Shown: piece by piece, positions 7,345-14,758 of the stretch | Layout of the letters: each line of letters starts with the position of its first letter | Position numbering within the stretch: position 1 is the stretch's first letter | Assembly (NCBI RefSeq): GCF_900129175.1 | Contig: NZ_FQUI01000015.1 | Coordinates: 1-46,419, forward strand | DNA from: Marinitoga hydrogenitolerans DSM 16785 | Lineage (GTDB): Bacteria; Thermotogota; Thermotogae; Petrotogales; Petrotogaceae | DNA length: 46,419 nt | Direction: 5' to 3' | Made by a program: the position numbers and the translations under genes | The notes under the pieces: model-generated | Database searches by the model: none | Told to the model about the DNA's origin: nothing | Seen by the model: the letters and a program-made list of their open reading frames with translations, nothing else

Positions 7345-9033
7345 TTAATACCAATTATCCAAATTAATATATTTACCTTCATCTGTTAAATAAATATATC
7401 TTTCGGTAATTTTTCTTTCTCCATTATATACACTTATTTTATGAACTCCATATTCTAATCTTAAATCTAATTCCGAAGCTGTATATTTAATATCATCAAT
7501 ATATATATCAAAAGATTTAGTATTTATTATTTTTACAGGAACAAGATTAGCCTTAGAAAAGAAAATAACTTTATGTTCGAAATTATTGATATTTATGTTA
7601 ATATTATATGTTTTTCCATCAGCGAATTTAAAAGTAACATTATGAACTCCATTATTTAAAACATGTCCTAAAACATATCCTTTGTTTATATATTTTCCGT
7701 CAATATATATTAATGCATAAGAGGAAGAAGTGAATAATGAAACCGCACCAACGTTATCAGAATTGGTTAAAAAAATTGTTTGTGATCTATTTTTTCTTAA
7801 TGTTGTTGATTTTTTTGAATTTAAATAATACACATCTAATGTTTTTGTATTTTGCATAGTATTTATTAATATTGTAGAAGGCGCGAAAGCATATTTATCT
7901 CCAATATATGTTAATATTTTTTTATTTGACAAAACCTCTACTGATGTTGATAACCTTGGATTTAGAATAATTTCTTTTGGGAGATCTTTATTTATAATAT
8001 ATCTGAAAAAAATATTTTCGTTATTTTTTGAAACTATTTCTATAATGTGAGGCATGCCATCTAATTCTAAATATTCAACATTTTCTCCAATATATTTTCC
8101 ATCTAAATAAAAATCAAGATTTTCTGAATCTTGAAATCTTATAATTCTATTATTTTCGTATAATTCAAAAAATAATTGTTTTTTTTCTAAAGATTTATCT
8201 AAGTTTATTGATAATTCTTTTGAGATGTAACCAATTTTTGATAAAATTATTTTTAGACTTCCTGAGGGTACTGTAAATGTATTTGGAGTATATCCCATTT
8301 TTTTTCCATTTATTGTGACTAAAGCATTTTGTGGTGAAGAATCAATATATAATTTAATTCCTTTTTTTAATTCATATTGAAGTTTTATAGGTTCATCGTT
8401 TTTTAGAGAAATATTTTTTTCAAAAGTTAAATAACCATCTTTTTTTAATTTTATATTATATGTGGAGTTTAAAGATAATATTGTAGAATAAGGTGTTTCG
8501 CCTACAAAAGTATTGTTTATATATAAATTAGCTGTAGGAGTGGATTCAAAAGTGACCATACCGTTTGGTATAAAATCAATATATATTTTTTTTGTTTCAA
8601 AAGGATTTAATTCGAGATTTATTGTTTGAGGTTTATAATTTTCTGTGGAAGCTATAATTTGCTTAATGTTTATGGGTATTTTTAGAATTTCCCCGTTGTA
8701 AATTGATATTTTGTTTTCCCCAAAAGTAACATAAAATTTATCCAGATTCGAATGAAATTCAATGCTGGCAATTGGGATTAATTCAGCTGTAACTATTTTA
8801 TCAGAGTTTAACGATATAGAAGTTTTATAATCCATATACCCGAATTTTGATATAGTTATTTCATAATTTCCTTTACTTAAAGACAATGTTTCCTGTGAAT
8901 TTTTCATTGTTAAGATATATTGATTATTGACGTATACAAGAGCCCCTTTTGGAGCATTAATTGTTAATTGAAATGAAAAAGATAAAATGGTGAGAGTTAA
9001 AAAAAATATTAGAGAGAACTTACTTGTTTTCAT
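7345..9033 (-). CDS. Secreted PEGA-domain protein
   Basis: A protein of 562 residues with an N-terminal signal peptide (MKTSKFSLIFFLTLTILSFSF). The mature chain is a string of PEGA-type beta modules of about 65-70 residues, clearest at about 24-86, 157-220 and 226-290. Each has the form 'P-x-A-x-(L/V)-Y-(V/I)-N, (G/T)-x-T-P, G-x-Y-x-(I/L)-x-(L/I)-x-K-x-G-Y'. More divergent copies follow (LYIDGKYIN, FDIYIDDIKY). PEGA domains are surface or periplasmic beta modules often linked to S-layers. There is no C-terminal membrane anchor. It overlaps the marR end by 14 bp and is followed by the Omp-alpha-like gene after 12 bp, so a role in sheath structure is likely; the ligand is unknown. Confidence 0.85.
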   Translation of the reverse strand: MKTSKFSLIFFLTLTILSFSFQLTINAPKGALVYVNNQYILTMKNSQETLSLSKGNYEITISKFGYMDYKTSISLNSDKIVTAELIPIASIEFHSNLDKFYVTFGENKISIYNGEILKIPINIKQIIASTENYKPQTINLELNPFETKKIYIDFIPNGMVTFESTPTANLYINNTFVGETPYSTILSLNSTYNIKLKKDGYLTFEKNISLKNDEPIKLQYELKKGIKLYIDSSPQNALVTINGKKMGYTPNTFTVPSGSLKIILSKIGYISKELSINLDKSLEKKQLFFELYENNRIIRFQDSENLDFYLDGKYIGENVEYLELDGMPHIIEIVSKNNENIFFRYIINKDLPKEIILNPRLSTSVEVLSNKKILTYIGDKYAFAPSTILINTMQNTKTLDVYYLNSKKSTTLRKNRSQTIFLTNSDNVGAVSLFTSSSYALIYIDGKYINKGYVLGHVLNNGVHNVTFKFADGKTYNINININNFEHKVIFFSKANLVPVKIINTKSFDIYIDDIKYTASELDLRLEYGVHKISVYNGERKITERYIYLTDEGKYINLDNWY

Positions 9034-9463
9034 TTTTTCTCACCTCATTAATAATATTATCCAAATTTTCTAATTCTTCCATTAGTTTTTCGGGATTTTC
9101 AACTTTAGATAAGACATCATTCATAAATTCGACACGGGCTTTTATAACTTCTTGAATAACATTTTCACCTTTTTTTGTTATTTTAATTGTTGTAACTCTT
9201 TTATCTTTTTCGTCTTTGGTTTTTTGGAGATACTTGGATTCTTCAAGTCTGTTAATAAGACCTGTTGTGGTGCTTTTTGTTATTCCTAATGCCATACTAA
9301 GATCCGTAACTCTTTTTGGACCTCTGAAAAATAATATTTGAAGTAGGTCAAATTGGGCAGGAGAAATATCAATATTTTTGATAATTTTTCTACCTTCCAC
9401 CTTAATTTTAAAACATATATCTCTTATAATTTTTTCAAAATTTTCTAATCTCTTTTTTTCCAT
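9020..9463 (-). CDS. MarR-family transcriptional regulator
   Basis: This 147-residue protein has a standard MarR winged-helix layout. Helices at both ends form the dimer interface. The recognition helix region is GPKRVTDLSMALGITKSTTTGLINRLEESKYL, and the beta wing carries DEKDKRVTTIKITKKG, with the conserved D-x-R and K-K-G pattern. GGAGG lies before the ATG at 9461-9463. It is the first gene of the minus-strand envelope cluster and is divergent from the membrane protein gene at 9514 with only 50 bp between starts, so both are candidate targets. A 10-bp palindrome, AATTTAAATT, lies in that gap. MarR proteins usually respond to small phenolic or lipid-like ligands; none can be named here. Confidence 0.92.
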   Translation of the reverse strand: MEKKRLENFEKIIRDICFKIKVEGRKIIKNIDISPAQFDLLQILFFRGPKRVTDLSMALGITKSTTTGLINRLEESKYLQKTKDEKDKRVTTIKITKKGENVIQEVIKARVEFMNDVLSKVENPEKLMEELENLDNIINEVRKNENK

Positions 9464-9513
9464 AATAATCCTCCTATCTGAATTTAAATTTCTTTGAAAG
9501 TGGGGTAAATTAG

Positions 9514-9981
9514 ATGGTAAAAAATATTACATATTCTGCTATGTTAAGCGTCATTGCAGTATTATTATTTACTTCTCAAATGTTTATTCCAGTATTTGGT
9601 GTGTTAATATCCTTTTTTAGTTTGATTCCTTTAATATTGGTGTATAGATTAACAGATATGAAGTATTTTATTATTTCTACATTAACTTCAGCTTTTTTAA
9701 TATTAATTTTAAACGATGTTTTTGGATTAATATTTTTTTCAACGTATTTGTTACCACCAGTATTAAGTATTGTATATAATAAAAAAAATAAAATCCCCCG
9801 TATTATATTTTTTCTCGTGCCGGTGGCATCATCCTATTTTATGTATAAATCATTTTTTAATGTAAAAATATTTTATTATTTGTGGCCTTTAATTGGAGCA
9901 TCAACATTCTTCGTGGTGAAATTTTATTATATAAAGATATCAGATCTAATTATGAAAGGATTAAAATCTAAGGGATTTTAA
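9514..9981 (+). CDS. Integral membrane protein, unknown (155 aa)
   Basis: About five hydrophobic segments fill this 155-residue protein (for example ITYSAMLSVIAVLLFTSQ at the N-terminus and FSLIPLILVYRLTD near 36-49). The opening 'A-x-L-S-V-I-A' helix and the 'SLIPLIL' turn recall small YbbS/DUF2232 or ECF substrate-binding membrane proteins, but I cannot fix the family. There is no signal peptide apart from the first helix and no catalytic motif. GGGG precedes the ATG by eight bases. It is divergent from marR, with a 50-bp shared regulatory gap, and is the first plus-strand gene before rlmD. The stop (TAA at 9979-9981) is followed by a weak hairpin, so it may be transcribed alone. Confidence 0.65.
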   Translation: MVKNITYSAMLSVIAVLLFTSQMFIPVFGVLISFFSLIPLILVYRLTDMKYFIISTLTSAFLILILNDVFGLIFFSTYLLPPVLSIVYNKKNKIPRIIFFLVPVASSYFMYKSFFNVKIFYYLWPLIGASTFFVVKFYYIKISDLIMKGLKSKGF

Positions 9982-10031
9982 TTATATTCCCTATTATATT
10001 TTATCAGAAAAACGGTAAAAAATGAAATATA

Positions 10032-10040
10032 TGTTATAAT
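10032..10040 (+). promoter_or_regulatory. Extended -10 promoter element of rlmD
   Basis: TGTTATAAT at 10032-10040 is a perfect extended -10 (TGn then TATAAT) 30 bp before the rlmD ATG. No convincing -35 box lies at the usual distance, as expected for extended -10 promoters. Confidence 0.6.
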
Positions 10041-10070
10041 GAAATTAGAATTTGACAAGAGGTGATTAAA

Positions 10071-11408
10071 ATGGAATTTATCGATGTAGTGGTTGAAAAA
10101 ATAGTTAATGGTGGCTATGGTTTTGCTAGATATGATAATAGAATTTATATGATAGAACATGCTTATCCAGGAGAATTTGTTAAAATAAAGATTAAAGGAA
10201 ATAAAAAAGATGTATATTTTGCGGAAGTGGTGGAGTATTTAGAAAAATCCCCATATAGAAATAGAATGATATGTCCGTATTTTCAAAAATGTGGAGGATG
10301 TCAATTGTTAGATTTAGATTATAAAGAACAGTTAAAAATCAAAACAAATATAGTTAAAGAGCAAGTTAGAAGAATTGGTAAATTAGATGATAAACTTGTT
10401 ATAGATGCAATAGGGTCTGACGAAATAATTAATTATAGGAATAAAATGGAATTTTCTTTTGCATATGATAGAGGCGAAATAAAATTAGGATTAAAAAAAA
10501 GAAATAGTAATGAAATTATAAACGTAAAAAAATGTTTAATTGCCCCAAAAGAGTTTAACAAGATTATAAATGAAACAAAAAAGATATTTGAAGCGTTGAA
10601 TTTAAAAATATATAATCCAAAAAGTAAAAAAGGAGAATTTAAACATTTAGTATTGAGAAAATCATTTTCAAAAAATGAAATTATGAGTATATTCATTACT
10701 AAAACAGAGTATATCACTAATTATAAAAATTTTAAATCTTTAATAAAAGAAAGAATTAAATCTGATTCTATTATACACGTAATGAATGGTTCGGATTCTA
10801 TAGTTTTAAGGGGACCTTATAAAACATTAAAAGGTGAAGGAGTTATAAAAGAAGAATTTGATGGTTTTACATTTCAAATTCCACCTACAGCTTTTTTCCA
10901 GAATAATTATAATGTAACTAAAAAAATATTGAATGAATTTGTAAAAATAGTTAAATCAGAAAAAATTACAGGAAATCTTTTGGATTTATATTCGGGAGTA
11001 GGGTTGTTTTCAATTTATTTAGCACCACTTTTTAAGCATGTAACTGGTGTTGAAAGTAATGGTATTTCTGTAAAAGCAGCCCATTCCAACGCTAATATAA
11101 ATGGAATAAAAAATACGTCTTTTATAAAAAGCGATGTTCAGGAGTTTATTAAGGAATATGATAAAAGAATAGATTTATTAATTATAGATCCGCCGAGAAG
11201 TGGGGTTAGTAAAGAAGTCTTAACTAAGATTTTACAATTAAAACCTAAAAATATTTTTTATTTATCTTGTGATTCTACAACTTTAGCAAGAGATCTTTCG
11301 AATTTGAAGAAAACCTATAATATTGAATTTATAAGACCTTTTGACATGTTTCCTAATACATTTCATATTGAAAATTTTGCGTTTTTAAAGGTGATTAATA
11401 GCGATTAA
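10071..11408 (+). CDS. rlmD: 23S rRNA (uracil-5-)-methyltransferase, RlmD/RumA type
   Basis: Starting at the ATG at 10071, which has AGGTG six bases upstream, the protein is 445 residues; a GTG at 10062 overlaps the ribosome site and is rejected. It makes 5-methyluridine in 23S rRNA with S-adenosylmethionine. An N-terminal TRAM domain (about 1-55, VVEKIVNGGYGFARYDN) is followed by an iron-sulphur motif CPYFQKCGGC, the Rossmann SAM site LLDLYSGVGLFS, motif LLIIDPPRSGV, and the catalytic cysteine in LSCDSTTLARDL. All family signatures are present. Whether the target is U1939 (RlmD), U747 (RlmC) or both cannot be told from sequence by eye. Confidence 0.9.
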   Translation: MEFIDVVVEKIVNGGYGFARYDNRIYMIEHAYPGEFVKIKIKGNKKDVYFAEVVEYLEKSPYRNRMICPYFQKCGGCQLLDLDYKEQLKIKTNIVKEQVRRIGKLDDKLVIDAIGSDEIINYRNKMEFSFAYDRGEIKLGLKKRNSNEIINVKKCLIAPKEFNKIINETKKIFEALNLKIYNPKSKKGEFKHLVLRKSFSKNEIMSIFITKTEYITNYKNFKSLIKERIKSDSIIHVMNGSDSIVLRGPYKTLKGEGVIKEEFDGFTFQIPPTAFFQNNYNVTKKILNEFVKIVKSEKITGNLLDLYSGVGLFSIYLAPLFKHVTGVESNGISVKAAHSNANINGIKNTSFIKSDVQEFIKEYDKRIDLLIIDPPRSGVSKEVLTKILQLKPKNIFYLSCDSTTLARDLSNLKKTYNIEFIRPFDMFPNTFHIENFAFLKVINSD

Positions 11409-11437
11409 TTATAATTAAAGTTAAATTTCTGAGATTA

Positions 11438-11467
11438 TTGCACAAAATCAATAATTTTTGGTATAAT
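11438..11467 (+). promoter_or_regulatory. Promoter of glgP
   Basis: TTGCAC (11438-11443) and TATAAT (11462-11467) are separated by 18 bp. The start codon at 11507 is 39 bp downstream, with GGAGGGAGG at 11491-11499 as a strong ribosome site. Confidence 0.7.
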
Positions 11468-11506
11468 AAGTATTGGATATATTAAATTTTGGAGGGAGGA
11501 CTTTCC

Positions 11507-14074
11507 ATGGAATTTATTTCAAAGATAAATGTATTACCTAAGGTACCAGAAAAATTATCAAGGTTACCTGAATTAAGTAAGAATCTTTGGTGGACATGGA
11601 ACTACGATGCACAGGAGATATTTGAGAGGATAGATGAAAAGTTATGGATAGAGGTTAATCGAAATCCTGTATTGTTCTTGAAAAAAGTTAGTCAAAAAAA
11701 ATTAAATGAGGCAGAAGAAAATAATGCTATTGTTTCATTGTATTCTCAAGTTATAGAAAAATTCGATAAATATATGAAAGCAGAAAACACATGGTTTAAA
11801 TCAACACACAGAGAATATAAAGGTGGAGAATTCGCGTATTTTTGTGCAGAATACGGACTACATGAATCATTCCCGAATTACTCGGGTGGCTTGGGGGTAT
11901 TAGCTGGAGATCATTTGAAATCATCTAGTGATTTAGGTATTCCATTAGTTGCTGTTGGTCTATTGTATAAACAAGGGTATTTTGAGCAACGAATTAATTC
12001 AGAGGGATGGCAGGAATCTATCTTTAATCCGTATGATTTTGATAATTTTCCAGTAGTACCTGTTAAAGATGAAGAAGGAAATGAAGTTTTTATTTCTGTT
12101 GAAATGGATAATAGAAAAGTATATGCGAAAATCTGGAAATTACAAGTAGGAAGAATTAACTTAATATATCTGGATACAGATATTCCACAAAATGATCCTG
12201 AGGATAGAATGATTACGTATCAATTATATGGTGGAGACCAAGAAATGAGAATTAGGCAAGAAATTTTATTGGGAATTGGTGGAGTAAGGGCTCTAAGAGC
12301 GATAGGATATAATCCGTCAGTTTGGCATATGAATGAAGGGCATTCAGCATTTTTAGGATTGGAAAGAATTAGAGAATTTGTTCAAGAAAAAGGATTAACC
12401 TTTAAGGAAGCTGTTCAAGCTGTAAAGGCAAGTGGTGTATTTACTACACACACACCAGTACCAGCGGGGCATGATGCTTTTCCGTTTCATTTGATGGATA
12501 AATACTTTAGGGATTACTGGCCACAGTTAAAAGCATCTAGAAGAGAATTCTTAGATTTAGGAGCAGAAATAAGGCCAGATGGATCAGAATTGTTCTCTAT
12601 GACAACATTAGCATTAAATCTATCTTCAAGAGCTAATGGCGTAAGTAAATTACATGGCGAAGTATCTAGAGATTTAGCAAAAGATATTTGGAAAGGGTTA
12701 GAAGCAGTTGAAGTGCCAATTACACATGTAACTAACGGTGTTCATGCGACAACATGGATTTCTAAAGAATTGCAAGACCTATTTTCTAATTATCTTGGTA
12801 AAGATTGGCATGAAAATGTTGATGATCCAGATTTGTGGAAAAAAATAGATAATATACCAGATGAGGAATTATGGAATGTTAGAAAATCATTGAAGAAGAA
12901 ATTAATTGAATTTATTCATGAGAGAACGAAATTGCAAAGAATGAGACATGGTGAAACAGTTGAACAATTAGAAGAAATAGAGGAAATACTTAATCCGGAT
13001 GCTTTAACAATAGGTTTTGCTAGAAGATTTGCTACCTATAAAAGAGCAACATTAATATTTAAAGATTTAGATAGACTTAAGAGAATATTAAATAATCCTG
13101 AAAGACCAGTTCAATTAATATTCGCTGGTAAGGCGCATCCTGCTGATAAGCCAGGTCAAGAGTTAATAAAGAGAATATATGAAATTTCCAGAATGCCAGA
13201 ATTTAAAGATAAAATTGTATTTGTTGAAAATTATGACATGAATGTTGCCAGACATTTAGTTGCTGGTGTTGATGTTTGGTTAAATAATCCAAGAAGGCCA
13301 AGAGAAGCAAGTGGTACGAGTGGTCAAAAGGCTGGAATGAACGGTTCGCCAAACTTTAGTGTATTAGATGGTTGGTGGGTTGAAGGATATAATGGCAAAA
13401 ATGGATGGGCTATAGGTGATGAAAGAGATTACATAGACTTAGAGTTACAAGATAGAATTGATAGTGTTTCTATGTATAATACATTGGAAAAAGAAATTGT
13501 ACCGTTATATTATGATCACAATGAAGAATTAGGAGTATCAAGAGAATGGATAAAAATAATGAAAGAATCTATAATATCAGTAACATCATTCTTTAATACA
13601 CATAGAATGCTAAAAGAATATACTCAAAAATTATATATGACTGCAGCTGAATTAGGAGAAAAATTTGTAAAAAGTAATTTTGAAATTACAAAAAAATTCT
13701 CAAATTGGGTTGAAATATTAGAGAGAAATTGGGATAGTATTAAAATTAAAGTTTTATCAAATGTAAATGAAGATGTTGAATATTCTACAGGAGGTAATAT
13801 TGAAGTAAAAGCAGAAGTATATTTACCAGGAATAGGTCCAGATTCTGTTTTGACTCAAATTATCTTAGCTAAATTAGAAGATAATAAAGTTGTTTCTTTA
13901 AAATCATTTGATATGAAACTTGTTAAAGAAGTTAATAAGGATACATATCTTTTTGAGGGTGAATTTGAAGTAGATGAAAGAGGTCAATATGGTTGGAATG
14001 TAAGAGTAGTACCTTATAATCCAATAATGCCTTATCAACATTATCTAATAGGATTTGTAAAATATCCACAATAA
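11507..14074 (+). CDS. glgP: Alpha-glucan phosphorylase (GT35, DUF3417 type)
   Basis: The ATG at 11507 follows GGAGGGAGG by seven bases and gives 855 residues, the length of the long bacterial/archaeal glucan phosphorylases. It splits alpha-1,4-glucans with phosphate to give glucose-1-phosphate. The N-terminal ~100 residues form a DUF3417 helical domain (LPELSKNLWWTWNYDA). The core carries the glucan/phosphate site YSGGLGVLAGDHLKSSSDLG and the PLP-binding motif EASGTSGQKAGMNG, whose Lys608 is the predicted Schiff-base lysine. It lies alone between a consensus promoter and a strong terminator. Together with glgB and the GH13 enzyme in this window it points to storage-glycogen use; glucose-1-phosphate would feed glycolysis through the PPi-phosphofructokinase also encoded here. 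Confidence 0.95.
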   Translation: MEFISKINVLPKVPEKLSRLPELSKNLWWTWNYDAQEIFERIDEKLWIEVNRNPVLFLKKVSQKKLNEAEENNAIVSLYSQVIEKFDKYMKAENTWFKSTHREYKGGEFAYFCAEYGLHESFPNYSGGLGVLAGDHLKSSSDLGIPLVAVGLLYKQGYFEQRINSEGWQESIFNPYDFDNFPVVPVKDEEGNEVFISVEMDNRKVYAKIWKLQVGRINLIYLDTDIPQNDPEDRMITYQLYGGDQEMRIRQEILLGIGGVRALRAIGYNPSVWHMNEGHSAFLGLERIREFVQEKGLTFKEAVQAVKASGVFTTHTPVPAGHDAFPFHLMDKYFRDYWPQLKASRREFLDLGAEIRPDGSELFSMTTLALNLSSRANGVSKLHGEVSRDLAKDIWKGLEAVEVPITHVTNGVHATTWISKELQDLFSNYLGKDWHENVDDPDLWKKIDNIPDEELWNVRKSLKKKLIEFIHERTKLQRMRHGETVEQLEEIEEILNPDALTIGFARRFATYKRATLIFKDLDRLKRILNNPERPVQLIFAGKAHPADKPGQELIKRIYEISRMPEFKDKIVFVENYDMNVARHLVAGVDVWLNNPRRPREASGTSGQKAGMNGSPNFSVLDGWWVEGYNGKNGWAIGDERDYIDLELQDRIDSVSMYNTLEKEIVPLYYDHNEELGVSREWIKIMKESIISVTSFFNTHRMLKEYTQKLYMTAAELGEKFVKSNFEITKKFSNWVEILERNWDSIKIKVLSNVNEDVEYSTGGNIEVKAEVYLPGIGPDSVLTQIILAKLEDNKVVSLKSFDMKLVKEVNKDTYLFEGEFEVDERGQYGWNVRVVPYNPIMPYQHYLIGFVKYPQ

Positions 14075-14081
14075 TTTAAAT

Positions 14082-14124
14082 AAAAATACCTGTAGCTATT
14101 TTTATAGTTGCAGGTATTTTTTTA
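14082..14124 (+). terminator. Terminator of glgP
   Basis: A 17-bp stem (14082-14098 with 14105-14121, including two G-U pairs, closing on AAATACCTG/CAGGTATTT) is followed by a T run. It begins seven bases after the glgP stop. Confidence 0.85.
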
Positions 14125-14152
14125 TTTGTTGTTTTTAAAATTAATAAAAATA

Positions 14153-14161
14153 TGATATAAT
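14153..14161 (+). promoter_or_regulatory. Extended -10 promoter of the rubrerythrin-like gene
   Basis: TGATATAAT at 14153-14161 is a perfect extended -10, 35 bp before the ATG at 14196. AAGGGGGG serves as ribosome site. Confidence 0.6.
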
Positions 14162-14195
14162 TACAAATATATAATTAATTATAAGGGGGGTAAAA

Positions 14196-14408
14196 ATGAA
14201 TGATGGGATTTTAGGAATATTAAATTATGCATTAGCAAAAGAAATTGAAGGTAAAGATTTTTATAAAACTAAATTGAAAACAGTTTCTAATATTCAATTA
14301 AAAGAAATTTTTTCTATGTTGGTTGAAATGGAGCAGGGACATGCAAATTACATAAAAAAATTAATAGAAAAATATGAAAATGAAAAAAAATTGGATATTT
14401 TTTTTTGA
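14196..14408 (+). CDS. Rubrerythrin-like ferritin-fold protein, N-terminal half (frame broken)
   Basis: This 70-residue frame encodes the first helix pair of a ferritin-like four-helix bundle. Glu16 (with Tyr23 seven residues on, as in E-x6-Y of the family) and the ExxH motif Glu46-x-x-His49 are half of a di-iron site. The frame ends at a TGA (14406-14408) directly inside a run of nine T (14398-14406). Removing one T would join it to the next frame as DIFF-EENDENLF without a stop, giving a normal-length protein of about 166 residues. Possible explanations are a sequencing error, transcriptional slippage, a true mutation, or a naturally split protein. Rubrerythrin relatives protect anaerobes from peroxide and oxygen. 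Confidence 0.7.
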   Translation: MNDGILGILNYALAKEIEGKDFYKTKLKTVSNIQLKEIFSMLVEMEQGHANYIKKLIEKYENEKKLDIFF

Positions 14409-14697
14409 AGAAAATGATGAAAATTTGTTTCAAAAAAGAGAATTAAAAGAAATTACAGGTGGGCAAATAAAAAATATGACATTGGATTTAACCGTTGTAA
14501 AAATGGCATATTTAATTGAAGATGATTTTATGAATTTTTATAAAAAAGCTGCTGAAAATGTTAATAATGAAGAAGCTAAAGATTTATTTAACAAGTTAGC
14601 TAAGTGGGAACAAACACATAGAGATATTTTATATGGTATTTATAAAGAATTATCAGCAGATTATTGGACAAAAATGAATTTTACACCATTATATTAA
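14374..14697 (+). CDS. Rubrerythrin-like ferritin-fold protein, C-terminal half (frame broken)
   Basis: The second frame encodes the other helix pair. Glu49 with Tyr56 (E-x6-Y) and Glu79-x-x-His82 (EQTH) supply the remaining di-iron ligands. The ATG at 14374 has no Shine-Dalgarno and lies inside the first frame, so this half is probably not started on its own. The real protein more likely enters this frame at the T run at 14398-14406, in which case residues 1 to about 11 given from the ATG are artefacts. A strong terminator follows five bases after the stop. There is no C-terminal rubredoxin domain, so it is a rubrerythrin-like or erythrin-type protein rather than classical rubrerythrin. Confidence 0.65.
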   Translation: MKMKKNWIFFFEENDENLFQKRELKEITGGQIKNMTLDLTVVKMAYLIEDDFMNFYKKAAENVNNEEAKDLFNKLAKWEQTHRDILYGIYKELSADYWTKMNFTPLY

Positions 14698-14701
14698 AAA
14701 A

Positions 14702-14728
14702 AAGGAATGGTACTCCCATTCCTTTTTT
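14702..14728 (+). terminator. Terminator of the rubrerythrin-like gene
   Basis: AAGGAATGG (14702-14710) pairs perfectly with CCATTCCTT (14716-14724) across a TACTC loop and is followed by TTTT to 14728. The iorA ATG is only 30 bp further on. Confidence 0.9.
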
Positions 14729-14758
14729 GTATTAAATTATAGTTTGTGAGGTGATAAA

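Noticed and set aside
9971-9992. Possible terminator hairpin AGGGA...TCCCT after the 9514-9981 gene
   Set aside because: The stem is only five base pairs with a 12-nt loop and no proper T run follows.
14374-14406. Independent ATG start at 14374 for the second rubrerythrin-like half
   Set aside because: No ribosome site lies before it and the first residues do not fit the ferritin fold; entry by frameshift at the T run is more likely.
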